From: DUZB01 sp964407525
GTDB taxonomy: Bacteria; Desulfobacterota; DSM-4660; Desulfatiglandales; Desulfatiglandaceae
DNA length: 20,547 nt
Assembly (NCBI GenBank): GCA_964407525.1
Contig: CAYOWC010000057.1
Span: forward strand, 1-20,547
Reading direction: 5' to 3'
Made by a program: the position numbers and the translations under genes. How positions within the stretch are numbered: the stretch's first letter is position 1; each line of letters begins with the position of its first letter. The notes under the pieces are model-generated. The model ran no database searches and had not been told where the DNA came from. It saw only the letters and a list, made by a program, of their open reading frames with translations. Below, in pieces: positions 1 through 7,614 of the stretch.

Positions 1-608
1 ACATCCTGGAAGATTACGGAGCAAACGCGTCCATCATGACCGAGTATCTCAAGGCCGGCAAAATCACGCCTTCTCCCAGACTGGCAACCGCCCTTTTCTA
101 CGGGATCAAAACAGATACTCATAATTTTGTCAATACATCCATTCGCAACGATATGGAATCCTTCAAATATCTTTACCGATTCACCAATTTAAGCATCCTA
201 AGAAAAATTGAATCTTCAGAGATGACTCGAGGCATGCTGGCTAAGTACCGTCTGGCAATGGAACGACTGGTTCTTTTTAGCGATATTGCGTTTGTTCATA
301 TGGAAAAGGTGGACAACCCGGATACATTGGTCCTGATTGCGGACTTTTTCATGAAGATCGCTGAAATTCAGTGGAGCATCGTGTCGGGAGTATACAATAA
401 AACCCTTATCGTTATCCTGAGAAATGCCAGTTTTGATGGCGATGCAGGCAAAACAGCCCGTAAGCTCTTTGGCCCCTGGAAAGGATCTGCCGGGGGGCAC
501 AAAAACGCTGCCAGAGCGGAAATCCCATTGGAAAACATATTGGATGATCCAGAAGACGCATCCGGCCTTGGAACCATCGTGAAAAAAATTTTGCAGAGTA
601 TAAAATAG
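1..608 (+). CDS. DHH/DHHA1 family phosphoesterase, C-terminal part (5' end outside window)
   Basis: The reading frame is open from base 3, so the gene begins before the window; about 201 residues are visible and end at the TAG at 606-608. The fragment opens with a segment typical of the end of a DHH domain (YGANASIMTEYL, then ALFYGIKTDTHNF). It closes with a DHHA1 domain containing the nucleic-acid/nucleotide-binding GGH motif (SAGGHKNAARAE). This layout matches NrnA-like oligoribonuclease / 3'-phosphoadenosine phosphatase proteins, which degrade short RNA or DNA oligonucleotides or pAp, and in some species c-di-AMP or pApA. The metal-binding DHH motif lies outside the window, so the activity cannot be confirmed here. 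A c-di-AMP synthase lies about 6 kb downstream, which makes a link with pApA turnover possible but unproven. The gene is followed directly by a mobile element. Confidence 0.85.
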   Translation, partial: ILEDYGANASIMTEYLKAGKITPSPRLATALFYGIKTDTHNFVNTSIRNDMESFKYLYRFTNLSILRKIESSEMTRGMLAKYRLAMERLVLFSDIAFVHMEKVDNPDTLVLIADFFMKIAEIQWSIVSGVYNKTLIVILRNASFDGDAGKTARKLFGPWKGSAGGHKNAARAEIPLENILDDPEDASGLGTIVKKILQSIK

Positions 609-624
609 CCATCTTAATTTGTAA

Positions 625-797
625 CCTAAAAGCAGCAATTAGCTTTTTAGCAATTAGCCGTTAGCTTAATGATGTAAATGATTTATATCAATTTTTCCTG
701 TATTATAGTTTTCACTTTTTGATGCTGAGCTGTTTCTCCGTAAACGACTTATATTACAGGGCTATGTAACCGCTAAGCGCTAATTGCAGCTTTTAGG
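625..797 (+). mobile_element. 173-bp MITE-like element, copy 1
   Basis: The element starts CCTAAAAGCAGCAATTAGC and ends GCTAATTGCAGCTTTTAGG, giving near-perfect terminal inverted repeats of about 19 bp. It is flanked on both sides by the 5-bp direct repeat TGTAA (620-624 and 798-802), a clean target-site duplication. A second copy of identical length lies inverted at 16914-17086, with about 14 differences by eye. No open reading frame of note is inside, so it would need a transposase supplied in trans. It sits 16 bp after the stop codon of the DHH phosphoesterase gene. Confidence 0.9.
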
Positions 798-802
798 TGT
801 AA

Positions 803-1027
803 GGCTAATTTGTACCTTTCACCTTGTGGTCGTCAGGCATTTGGCATCTATTCCGTCCCCAACTTCACAGGGTATGTGAAATTTGATAAGTATCCGGAAT
901 ATCGTCTAACGGCCCGTTTTTTTGTTCCATGGCGGTATGCGCCTATGATATAATAATTATCTTGTAGTTTTATCCTTTTTTGGCGCCAATATTTAGAAAC
1001 TGTCAACATTAGAGATGGAGGGTGGAG
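803..1027 (+). promoter_or_regulatory. Leader region of the lipoprotein gene with a candidate -10 box
   Basis: This 225-bp non-coding stretch lies between the mobile element and the lipoprotein start. A perfect TATAAT occurs at 949-954, about 75 bp before the start codon, but upstream of it I find only a poor -35 match (TTCCAT at 925-930, 18-bp spacer). The Shine-Dalgarno GGAGG at 1017-1021 is clear and sits 6 nt before the ATG at 1028. No terminator or riboswitch-like structure is obvious. Confidence 0.35.
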
Positions 1028-4000
1028 ATGAAAAATCGACACGAATACAGGTCTCGGTGCATCAGTTCGTTATTATTGATCCTTACGTTCGTTGTGTTTA
1101 CCGGACTTTTAGGATGCGGTAAACCCGAACTCGGGGAGGTGGAGGTTACCCCCGCCGAAAAAACGTTGACCGTCGGTGAAAGCCTTTCGTTCAAGGCGTT
1201 TGCCCGTTCCACCAAGGGCAAGGAGATGATCGATATGGTTGTCACATGGCATGTTGAAGGTGAGGCCGGTACAATCGGTGCGTCGGGTCTATTCAAGGCC
1301 GATAAACCCGGTAATGCCCTCGTCGTCGCAAGCGCTGACGGCGTCAGCGGCAAGGCCAGAGTCTCCGTTCAGCCTCCGGTAGTGGCCGGGTTGAAGATCG
1401 AATCCGATCAAACCGAAGCCTATCCGGCCACGAAGGTGAAAATCACGCTGAGCGCTGTTGCCGGCGGCGACAAGCCCGCCGGCTACAGCCAGGTGATGGT
1501 ATCTACACCAACGGCGGGGGCCGCTCTCAGTGCCGAAAAGGCCGTCCTCGACGCCGATGGTAAGGCCGCCCTTGAACTGGCGACGCCGGAAGCGCCCGGT
1601 GAGGTCATCGTGGAAGTTTCCGCGGCCGGAATCAAGCAGCAGTTGCTGCTACAGGTCAAACCACGGCCGGTCGCAAAACTCGAGGCTCAGCCTCAAGTAC
1701 TGGAAGCCGCCGTCGGGTCGCAGGTGGCCTTTGCAATCAAGGCCCTGGCTGAAAACGATTTGCCCGCCGGTTACAACCAGCTGAGCATCAGCACACCGAG
1801 CGAAGGGGTGGTGATCCATCAACAAGCGTTGATCCTGGACGGCAATGGCCAGGCAAGCTTCAAAGTTACCACCCCCGCCAAACCGGGCCCGGTGGTGGTG
1901 GTCGCGGCTTCCGGCGAGAAAAAAATAGAGATTCCGTTAACAGTCGTGCCGCGACCCGTGGCAAAGCTCGAGGCGCAACCGGCTACCGAACGGACCATTG
2001 CCGCTTCCGATGTCAAGGTCACTGTTCGGGCCTATGCAGACGGCGAGCAGCCGGCCGGTTACAACACGGTGACCCTTGCGGCCCGTAGCGAAGGGACGCG
2101 TGTTTCAAACGATACGGTGGCCCTCCACCCAAATGGCGAGGGTACGTTCAGCGTCATTTTGGCGCCCGCTCCGGGCGACAACGTGATCACACTGAGCAGC
2201 GGTGGGGTCACGGCCCAGCTGAACATCGAGGGGACCGCCGTTTCGCGTTTGGTGATATCGCCCGCTCCTGAGGAATATGAAACAGGGCAAAAGATCGTCT
2301 TCGGGGCTGTAGGCCAGGACAGCTACGGCAATTCGTTGCCCGTTCAACCAGAATGGTGGCTTTCGGGTGAAAACGCGGCTATCGAGGCAGACGGCGTTAT
2401 TACGATGCAGTCGCCGGGTACCGGGATACTCTTCGCCCAGTTTAAGGACGTCAAGGTGGGACAGCCATTTACAGTAGTACCCGGCAAGGCGGCCAAATTG
2501 GTTGTCGAGCCGGAAGGAGTCCGTCTCAAGGCAGGTGAAAGTGCCCTATTCATAGGCAAGGTGTTCAATGCCCAGGACTACCCCGTTACGGCCCAGGTTG
2601 AGTGGTCGGTTCAAGGCGATGTGGGAACGATCGACTCTGATGGCGCCTTCATGGCCAACACCGCGGGGGAAGGCAAAGTGGTGGCCACCAGTGGCGACGC
2701 CGTGACGGCGATCCCCGTAACGGTCGAACACGGGGGGCTGGCCGCCATCGCCTTCGATCTCGATCAAGAGGTCATCAGCGCCGGGACCCCTGTTTCGCTG
2801 ACGGCCGAAGGGATCGATGCTTTCGGCAACCGCTTTGCGATTCAACCCGAATGGTTGTTGAGCACATCGCTGGGCATCATCGATCCTGCGCGGTCCGTGT
2901 TCACCCCCCAGCATGCAGGGTCGGGTGATATCATCGCCAAAATCGGCAATGTCTTGAAAAAGGTTGCCATTAAAATCGTCCCCGACAAACTGGCCCGCCT
3001 GGAGATCATCCCTCAAAACGTGGACGTCATAGCCGGCGAATCGGTTCAGTTCGAAGTCCAGGGGCTTGACCGCTTCGGCAACTCTGTGGCGATCACCCCG
3101 CAATACTCGATAAGTCAGCCCCTGGGCGCACTCGACCCGACGGGACTATTGAAAACGCTACAATCCGGTAATGCGGTTGTACAGGCCAGTGCCCAGGAGC
3201 TGGTGGCCGAAAGTACGGTAACGGTGGCGCCGGCCGAGATGGAGCGAGCGGTGCTGTCGCCGGAAGGCCCCATGGCGCTGAAGGCCGGAGATGCGCAGCT
3301 TTTGAGCGTGTCGGGCTTCGACAAGCTCGGTAACGCCGTGCAGACCGTGGTCGTATGGGAGGTCTCCCCGGCACTGGGATCGATTGATGCACAAGGGGCG
3401 TTGCATCCTGAAAAGGCCGGGAAAGGAAAAATTTTGGCCACAATCACCCAGGTTCGCACCGGTAAGGAGATCGAACTCGCCACCGACATCTCCATTATTG
3501 CGGGGGAGACGACTAAAATCGTAGTTGCGCCGAATCCGGTGCGGGTCGTTGCCGGCGAAGAAGTCATGTTTGAGGCGCGTGCCTTCGATCGGTTCGGCAA
3601 CGCCACCGATGCCTATTTTAAGTGGCAACTCGAGCCGTCTCAATTGGGCAACCTCGCCCAGGACGGCCGTTTCAGTGCCGTTCGGGCAACTTCCGGAAAG
3701 GTACTGGTCAGGTTCGGCAATGTGGTGGGCAGTGCCGACATCGAAATTCTGCCGGCCGAAGCGGCCTTTTTGAAAATCATCCCTGAAGGGATCTCCCTTG
3801 AAGCCGGGGAACTGCTGCGGCTGGAGCCGATCATTGAGGACAAGTTCGGGAATGTGGTGCCTGGTAATGTCCTGTGGAATCTTACAGATTCTTCTTTGGC
3901 AGTCATCGACTCCGATAATAGGATGGTCGCTCAAAGGACGGGGGAAGGTGAACTCCTGGCCACGTTTCAGAGTCTTGTGGCGACCGTACCGGTGAAGATC

Positions 4001-6076
4001 AAGGCGGGTCCGTTACACACTATCGCGCTCAAACCGGGCGACCAGACGATAGCTGCGGGTGCGACCGTTCAATTGGAGGCGGCCGGCTTTGATGCCGGCG
4101 GCAACCCGATCGATGCAGCCTTTACGTGGTCGGTAGCCGAACCCGTCGGACGTATCGACGCCGACGGTCTTTTTACGGCTGAAAAGGTCGGAAAAGGCAC
4201 CGTCGAGGCCCGTTCGGGAGAGGTCGCACAGTCCGCCATGCTCAAGGTCATTCCCGGGAAACCTGCCGTCATTAAATTTGCACCGGAAACGATCGCGCTG
4301 ACGGCTGGTGAGACCCAGGTACTGAACTTCGAAGTTTTCGATGCCTACGACAATTTCATACCCTCACCGGACTACCGTTTTGAGGTGGAGAAGGGTCTTG
4401 GTTCCGTGTCCGGCGAAAACGTCTTTCGTGCCCAGAAGGCAGGGGAGGGCTTCGTTCGCCTGCGGGTGGGAGATGTTTCTGCCCAGAGCGCTGCCAAGAT
4501 AGTTCCGGGAGCAATCGCATTGGTGGTAGTTTCACCTGCCCAAGTCCAGTTGAGCGCCGGTGAGCAGCAGGCCCTTTCGGCCGTTGGCTACGACGCCCAG
4601 GGGAACCTGCTCGATCTGGCGCCCCGATGGTCGGTTGTCGGTCACATTGGTACGATCGAGGATGCCGGGGCCTTCAAAGCGACGACCGCCGGCGACGGAT
4701 TCGTTCTGGCACGGATGGATACAGCCACGGGTGTGACTGCGGTCAAAGTCGATCCGGGGCCCGTCGCCCGGGTGGTGGTCAAACCGGCAACGGCCGATCT
4801 ACGAGCCGGTGAATCGGTCGGGTTTTCCGCCGCCGCCTTCGATGCCTTCAACAACGTCACATCGGCCGATTTCACCTGGGCCTTTGAAGGCGATCCGGCC
4901 CTTGGCGAGTGGACACCCGAGGCCCTCTTCAAAGCGATCCATGCGGGCGTCGGAAAGGTGACAGCCACTGCTGACGGAGTCATCGGCGTGGCCCCAATCA
5001 AGGTCGAAGCGGGTGATTTGAAACAGATCGTGCTCTCGCCGGATCATATCAATCTCAAATCCGCTGAGCAGGTGCAGATCGCGGTGTACGGACTCGATGC
5101 TTTCGGCAATCGGCTGGACGTCACTCCCCGCTGCACGGTGGAACCAGCCACTCTGGGTTCCATGGATACGTCGACAATGAACCTGACAGGGCTCGTGGCC
5201 GGGAAGGGACGTCTATTGGCTGCAGTGGACGGCATCAGGGCCTCGGCGCCGGTTAAGGTCGTCCCGGGCGCCCTGACGGCGATTCGAATCAACTTGCCCG
5301 AGCAGAAATTCATGGCCGGAAAGACCTACCAGTTGACTGCCACCGGATATGACATGGGCCAAAATGTTGTCCCTCTGAATGTCGAATGGGCGGTGACCCA
5401 GGATATCGGTGCGATTGATCGAAAAAGCGGTCTTTTCCACGCGCGCAAAGTGGGCAAGGGGCTGGTGGCGGCCTACAGCGGTCGAATCGAAACGGCCAGG
5501 AGAGTGGAGGTTTACCCCGGCGACCTGTACAGTCTGTTCATCGCACCCAACCCCGTTACTGTCCGATCCAACACCTTGCAGACTTTCACTGTCAGCGGGT
5601 TAGACGTGGAGAAGAACGCGGTGCCGCTCTCTGAGGCGGCCGTAGAATGGGATGCCGTCGGCGGAATCGGGGTGATGGAAAAGCCGGGTGTCTTTCAGGG
5701 TACCATGATGGGCAAAGGCAAGGTGCTGGCATCCAGCGGGAACCTGCTGGCCGAAGCCTACGTTGCCGTCGTTCCAGGTGCGGCCGATGTCTCCAACTGC
5801 CGCATCCGGGTCACCTATCCGACCCTACCCGCCGACGGTAAATCCTACTCGGAGATTATCGTCGAAGTTCGTGATGCGAATTACAATCCGGTCCCGGGTG
5901 TCAACGCGACCCTGGTATCGAGCCGCCAAAACGATATGATCACCCAACCGGGAGCCACCGGCGCTGCCGGTACCGCGCGCGGGCGCATCAGCTCCACCGA
6001 GACCGGCTTGGCGACCGTTCGGGCTGTGGTCGACGGCGCTGCGTTCGCCGACACAGCCCCCGTCACCTTCGAATAA
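1028..6076 (+). CDS. Giant Ig-like repeat lipoprotein (about 19 tandem modules)
   Basis: The product has about 1682 residues. The ATG at 1028 is preferred over the in-frame GTG at 1022 because GGAGG at 1017-1021 is 6 nt upstream. A basic N-terminus and hydrophobic stretch lead to a lipobox LLGC (Cys 30), predicting an outer-membrane-anchored lipoprotein. The rest is built of Ig-like beta modules of about 80-90 residues: one Big_2-like module, three of a second type that share a PAGY motif and end in PRPVAKLEAQP-like linkers, then about 14 more Big_2-like modules, and a final invasin/Big_1-like module. The Big_2-like modules repeat a turn motif of the form DxFGN, then a W-x-V strand, a G-x-I-D element and a VxPG-type linker. 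Such proteins usually act as cell-surface stalks or adhesins. No catalytic domain or outer-membrane barrel was seen. It probably heads an operon, with the UspA gene 24 bp downstream. The adhesion role is inferred. Confidence 0.88.
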   Translation: MKNRHEYRSRCISSLLLILTFVVFTGLLGCGKPELGEVEVTPAEKTLTVGESLSFKAFARSTKGKEMIDMVVTWHVEGEAGTIGASGLFKADKPGNALVVASADGVSGKARVSVQPPVVAGLKIESDQTEAYPATKVKITLSAVAGGDKPAGYSQVMVSTPTAGAALSAEKAVLDADGKAALELATPEAPGEVIVEVSAAGIKQQLLLQVKPRPVAKLEAQPQVLEAAVGSQVAFAIKALAENDLPAGYNQLSISTPSEGVVIHQQALILDGNGQASFKVTTPAKPGPVVVVAASGEKKIEIPLTVVPRPVAKLEAQPATERTIAASDVKVTVRAYADGEQPAGYNTVTLAARSEGTRVSNDTVALHPNGEGTFSVILAPAPGDNVITLSSGGVTAQLNIEGTAVSRLVISPAPEEYETGQKIVFGAVGQDSYGNSLPVQPEWWLSGENAAIEADGVITMQSPGTGILFAQFKDVKVGQPFTVVPGKAAKLVVEPEGVRLKAGESALFIGKVFNAQDYPVTAQVEWSVQGDVGTIDSDGAFMANTAGEGKVVATSGDAVTAIPVTVEHGGLAAIAFDLDQEVISAGTPVSLTAEGIDAFGNRFAIQPEWLLSTSLGIIDPARSVFTPQHAGSGDIIAKIGNVLKKVAIKIVPDKLARLEIIPQNVDVIAGESVQFEVQGLDRFGNSVAITPQYSISQPLGALDPTGLLKTLQSGNAVVQASAQELVAESTVTVAPAEMERAVLSPEGPMALKAGDAQLLSVSGFDKLGNAVQTVVVWEVSPALGSIDAQGALHPEKAGKGKILATITQVRTGKEIELATDISIIAGETTKIVVAPNPVRVVAGEEVMFEARAFDRFGNATDAYFKWQLEPSQLGNLAQDGRFSAVRATSGKVLVRFGNVVGSADIEILPAEAAFLKIIPEGISLEAGELLRLEPIIEDKFGNVVPGNVLWNLTDSSLAVIDSDNRMVAQRTGEGELLATFQSLVATVPVKIKAGPLHTIALKPGDQTIAAGATVQLEAAGFDAGGNPIDAAFTWSVAEPVGRIDADGLFTAEKVGKGTVEARSGEVAQSAMLKVIPGKPAVIKFAPETIALTAGETQVLNFEVFDAYDNFIPSPDYRFEVEKGLGSVSGENVFRAQKAGEGFVRLRVGDVSAQSAAKIVPGAIALVVVSPAQVQLSAGEQQALSAVGYDAQGNLLDLAPRWSVVGHIGTIEDAGAFKATTAGDGFVLARMDTATGVTAVKVDPGPVARVVVKPATADLRAGESVGFSAAAFDAFNNVTSADFTWAFEGDPALGEWTPEALFKAIHAGVGKVTATADGVIGVAPIKVEAGDLKQIVLSPDHINLKSAEQVQIAVYGLDAFGNRLDVTPRCTVEPATLGSMDTSTMNLTGLVAGKGRLLAAVDGIRASAPVKVVPGALTAIRINLPEQKFMAGKTYQLTATGYDMGQNVVPLNVEWAVTQDIGAIDRKSGLFHARKVGKGLVAAYSGRIETARRVEVYPGDLYSLFIAPNPVTVRSNTLQTFTVSGLDVEKNAVPLSEAAVEWDAVGGIGVMEKPGVFQGTMMGKGKVLASSGNLLAEAYVAVVPGAADVSNCRIRVTYPTLPADGKSYSEIIVEVRDANYNPVPGVNATLVSSRQNDMITQPGATGAAGTARGRISSTETGLATVRAVVDGAAFADTAPVTFE

Positions 6077-6078
6077 TC

Positions 6079-6096
6079 ACCTCCATCAAGGGAGGT
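6079..6096 (+). promoter_or_regulatory. Stem-loop sequestering the Shine-Dalgarno of the UspA gene
   Basis: ACCTCC at 6079-6084 is the exact reverse complement of GGAGGT at 6091-6096, with a 6-nt loop between. GGAGGT is the Shine-Dalgarno for the ATG at 6101. The stem begins 2 nt after the stop codon of the lipoprotein gene, so a terminating ribosome would melt it. This suggests translational coupling; it is a structural inference from sequence. Confidence 0.5.
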
Positions 6097-6100
6097 AGCT

Positions 6101-6499
6101 ATGAAAATCCTTGTACCTATCGCCTGCTCTATGCCTGATCAAAGGACAACAGCCTATGTTGTCAATATGGGCAAGAGGCTCAATGCGGAGTTGGTTGTTT
6201 TACGTGTCCTCGCCATGGACGAGACAGAGGAGGCAGGAAAACAAAGCCTGCGTCTGTTTATGGAAAACGGCAAAGAAGAGAAAGTGTCGGTCAATACCAT
6301 TTCACGGCGAGGGGATATCGCCGCAGTCATCATAGAGGTTGCCGAAAAGGAATCTGTGGATCTGATTATTTTCGGCGTCAGCCATGGAGAGATCGTCGCT
6401 GGGTGGCTGAACGCAAAAGCAATTGAAAAAACGGATATTCCAATTGTTATGATTCCGAAATGGGTGACAGCCGGGGAGAAATCGTCGCCGAATAAATAA
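6101..6499 (+). CDS. UspA-like universal stress protein, single domain
   Basis: This 132-residue protein has the universal stress protein layout. It opens with beta-1 MKILVPI, has a central strand AELVVLRVLAM, a helix plus strand ESVDLIIFGVSHG at about 84-96, and ends with the strand PIVMIPK. The usual ATP-binding signature G-x2-G-x9-G(S/T) is not intact: the first glycines are spaced GVSHG and no GS/GT follows. It therefore probably belongs to the non-ATP-binding or altered-ligand type. It starts at an ATG with a perfect GGAGGT 4 nt upstream that lies inside a stem-loop. It is placed between a surface lipoprotein and a diadenylate cyclase. USP domains are known c-di-AMP receptors in KdpD proteins, so binding of c-di-AMP is a reasonable guess, not shown here. 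Confidence 0.85.
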   Translation: MKILVPIACSMPDQRTTAYVVNMGKRLNAELVVLRVLAMDETEEAGKQSLRLFMENGKEEKVSVNTISRRGDIAAVIIEVAEKESVDLIIFGVSHGEIVAGWLNAKAIEKTDIPIVMIPKWVTAGEKSSPNK

Positions 6500-6539
6500 G
6501 GACAAACCCGAGCGGAAGTTGGAGAAAGGATTGCCGACG

Positions 6540-7463
6540 ATGAACAGTTCCAATCATTCCATAAGACAGCCGCGTTCTGATGAAGACCTGGCCCGGGTGG
6601 TTGTCAGCGTGGCCAATGCAACACAAGTTTCCGGTATCATTTGCATTACGGAAACCGGAGCGCTCGCCCAACATCTTTTTCGCTTGTCGGGGGAGTTCCG
6701 GGTCATTGCCTCCACCACCAATGGTGAAACATACGATGCCCTGACAAAGGCGGGCTTGGAGGTGATACGCCTGCCCCTTCGCACGGCCGACAAGTATACT
6801 CAGATCCGCCATGCCATCTCGGTGATACTTCGGTCATCTGGTGTTTCGGTCGGAGATTTCGTCGTCTGCGCCATCGGTCGTAATGTTTATCAGGAAGGGG
6901 GAGATCTTGTTGTTCTGACTGATGTGGAAGCGAATTTCGAAAAACCTACCGTCTACGATCTTCTCAAACTCACTGATGGGATTCAGCCTACGGTTCTGGA
7001 GTCCACCGTCATGGTCGCTTGCAAGATCGGACGTGCAGCGCGGCGCGGAAAGCGTATAGGCGCTATCTTTATGATCGGGGATTCTCTCAGCGTCCTCGAT
7101 GGAAGCAAGCAACTGGTTCCCAATCCTTTTCAGGGGCACGACAAGGCCAACCGCATGCTGACAAACCCTGGCATCCATGATGCCCTTGTTGAATTGTCAA
7201 AACTCGATGGCGCCTTTGTTGTCCGCGGCGATGGCTTTATCCAGGCGGCGGGCGTTTTCTTAACTTCCCCACCTTCTGAAACCGAACTGGTTTCCGGGCT
7301 GGGAACACGACATGCCGCCGCCGCCGCGGTCACCATGCGTACCATGGCGACGGCAATCGTTGTCTCCGCCACCGACGGGCAGGTACGCGGGTTTTCAGGT
7401 GGTAAGATGGTTATCCAGATAGATCCGGAGATTGCACAAGGGCACATCAGCATGATTGAGTAA
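6540..7463 (+). CDS. Diadenylate cyclase, DacZ-like (c-di-AMP synthase)
   Basis: The product has 307 residues starting at the ATG 6540, which has AAGGA at 6526-6530 (9-nt spacing); an in-frame TTG at 6519 lacks a comparable site. Residues about 15-115 form an alpha/beta domain resembling the pyruvate-kinase C-terminal-like domain of archaeal DacZ. Residues about 165-300 form the DAC catalytic domain, with a GDS element (about 180), NPFQGH, the DGA motif in KLDGAFVVRGDG (223-225) and the GTRHAAAA motif (RH at 257-258). The third position of the classical RHR motif is Ala here, as expected in the wider DacZ group. The domain condenses two ATP to cyclic di-AMP, which controls K+ and osmolyte homeostasis. 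There is no membrane segment and no DisA DNA-scanning domain, so it is cytosolic. It lies 40 bp after the UspA gene, probably in the same operon. Confidence 0.88.
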   Translation: MNSSNHSIRQPRSDEDLARVVVSVANATQVSGIICITETGALAQHLFRLSGEFRVIASTTNGETYDALTKAGLEVIRLPLRTADKYTQIRHAISVILRSSGVSVGDFVVCAIGRNVYQEGGDLVVLTDVEANFEKPTVYDLLKLTDGIQPTVLESTVMVACKIGRAARRGKRIGAIFMIGDSLSVLDGSKQLVPNPFQGHDKANRMLTNPGIHDALVELSKLDGAFVVRGDGFIQAAGVFLTSPPSETELVSGLGTRHAAAAAVTMRTMATAIVVSATDGQVRGFSGGKMVIQIDPEIAQGHISMIE

Positions 7464-7614
7464 GATGTGGTTTGTGGACTATTCTATTGCTCAGGTTTTT
7501 AACTTTCCTGTACTTTCTTGAAAACGAACGCAAGCTTTGACGGATCAACATCCACCAGGTTCACCCGCTTGGCGTAAGGCATTAGGGATTGGGATGAATT
7601 CAAAGGACTTAAAG

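Noticed and set aside
609..1027. tRNA or small RNA gene after the DHH gene
   Set aside because: The visible secondary structure is explained by the terminal inverted repeats of the mobile element; no tRNA-like cloverleaf was seen.
3158..3934. Minus-strand open frames opposite the lipoprotein gene
   Set aside because: They are antisense shadows of a GC-rich repetitive gene, with no ribosome sites and no domain-like sequence.
1028..6076. DNA-level tandem repeat array or CRISPR
   Set aside because: The repetition is at protein level with strong divergence between modules; there are no short identical repeats with spacers anywhere in the window.
7475..7490. Possible sigma-54 promoter for the activator gene (TGGAC...ATTGC)
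   Set aside because: The GG-to-GC spacing is 11 nt and the -24 half is poor.
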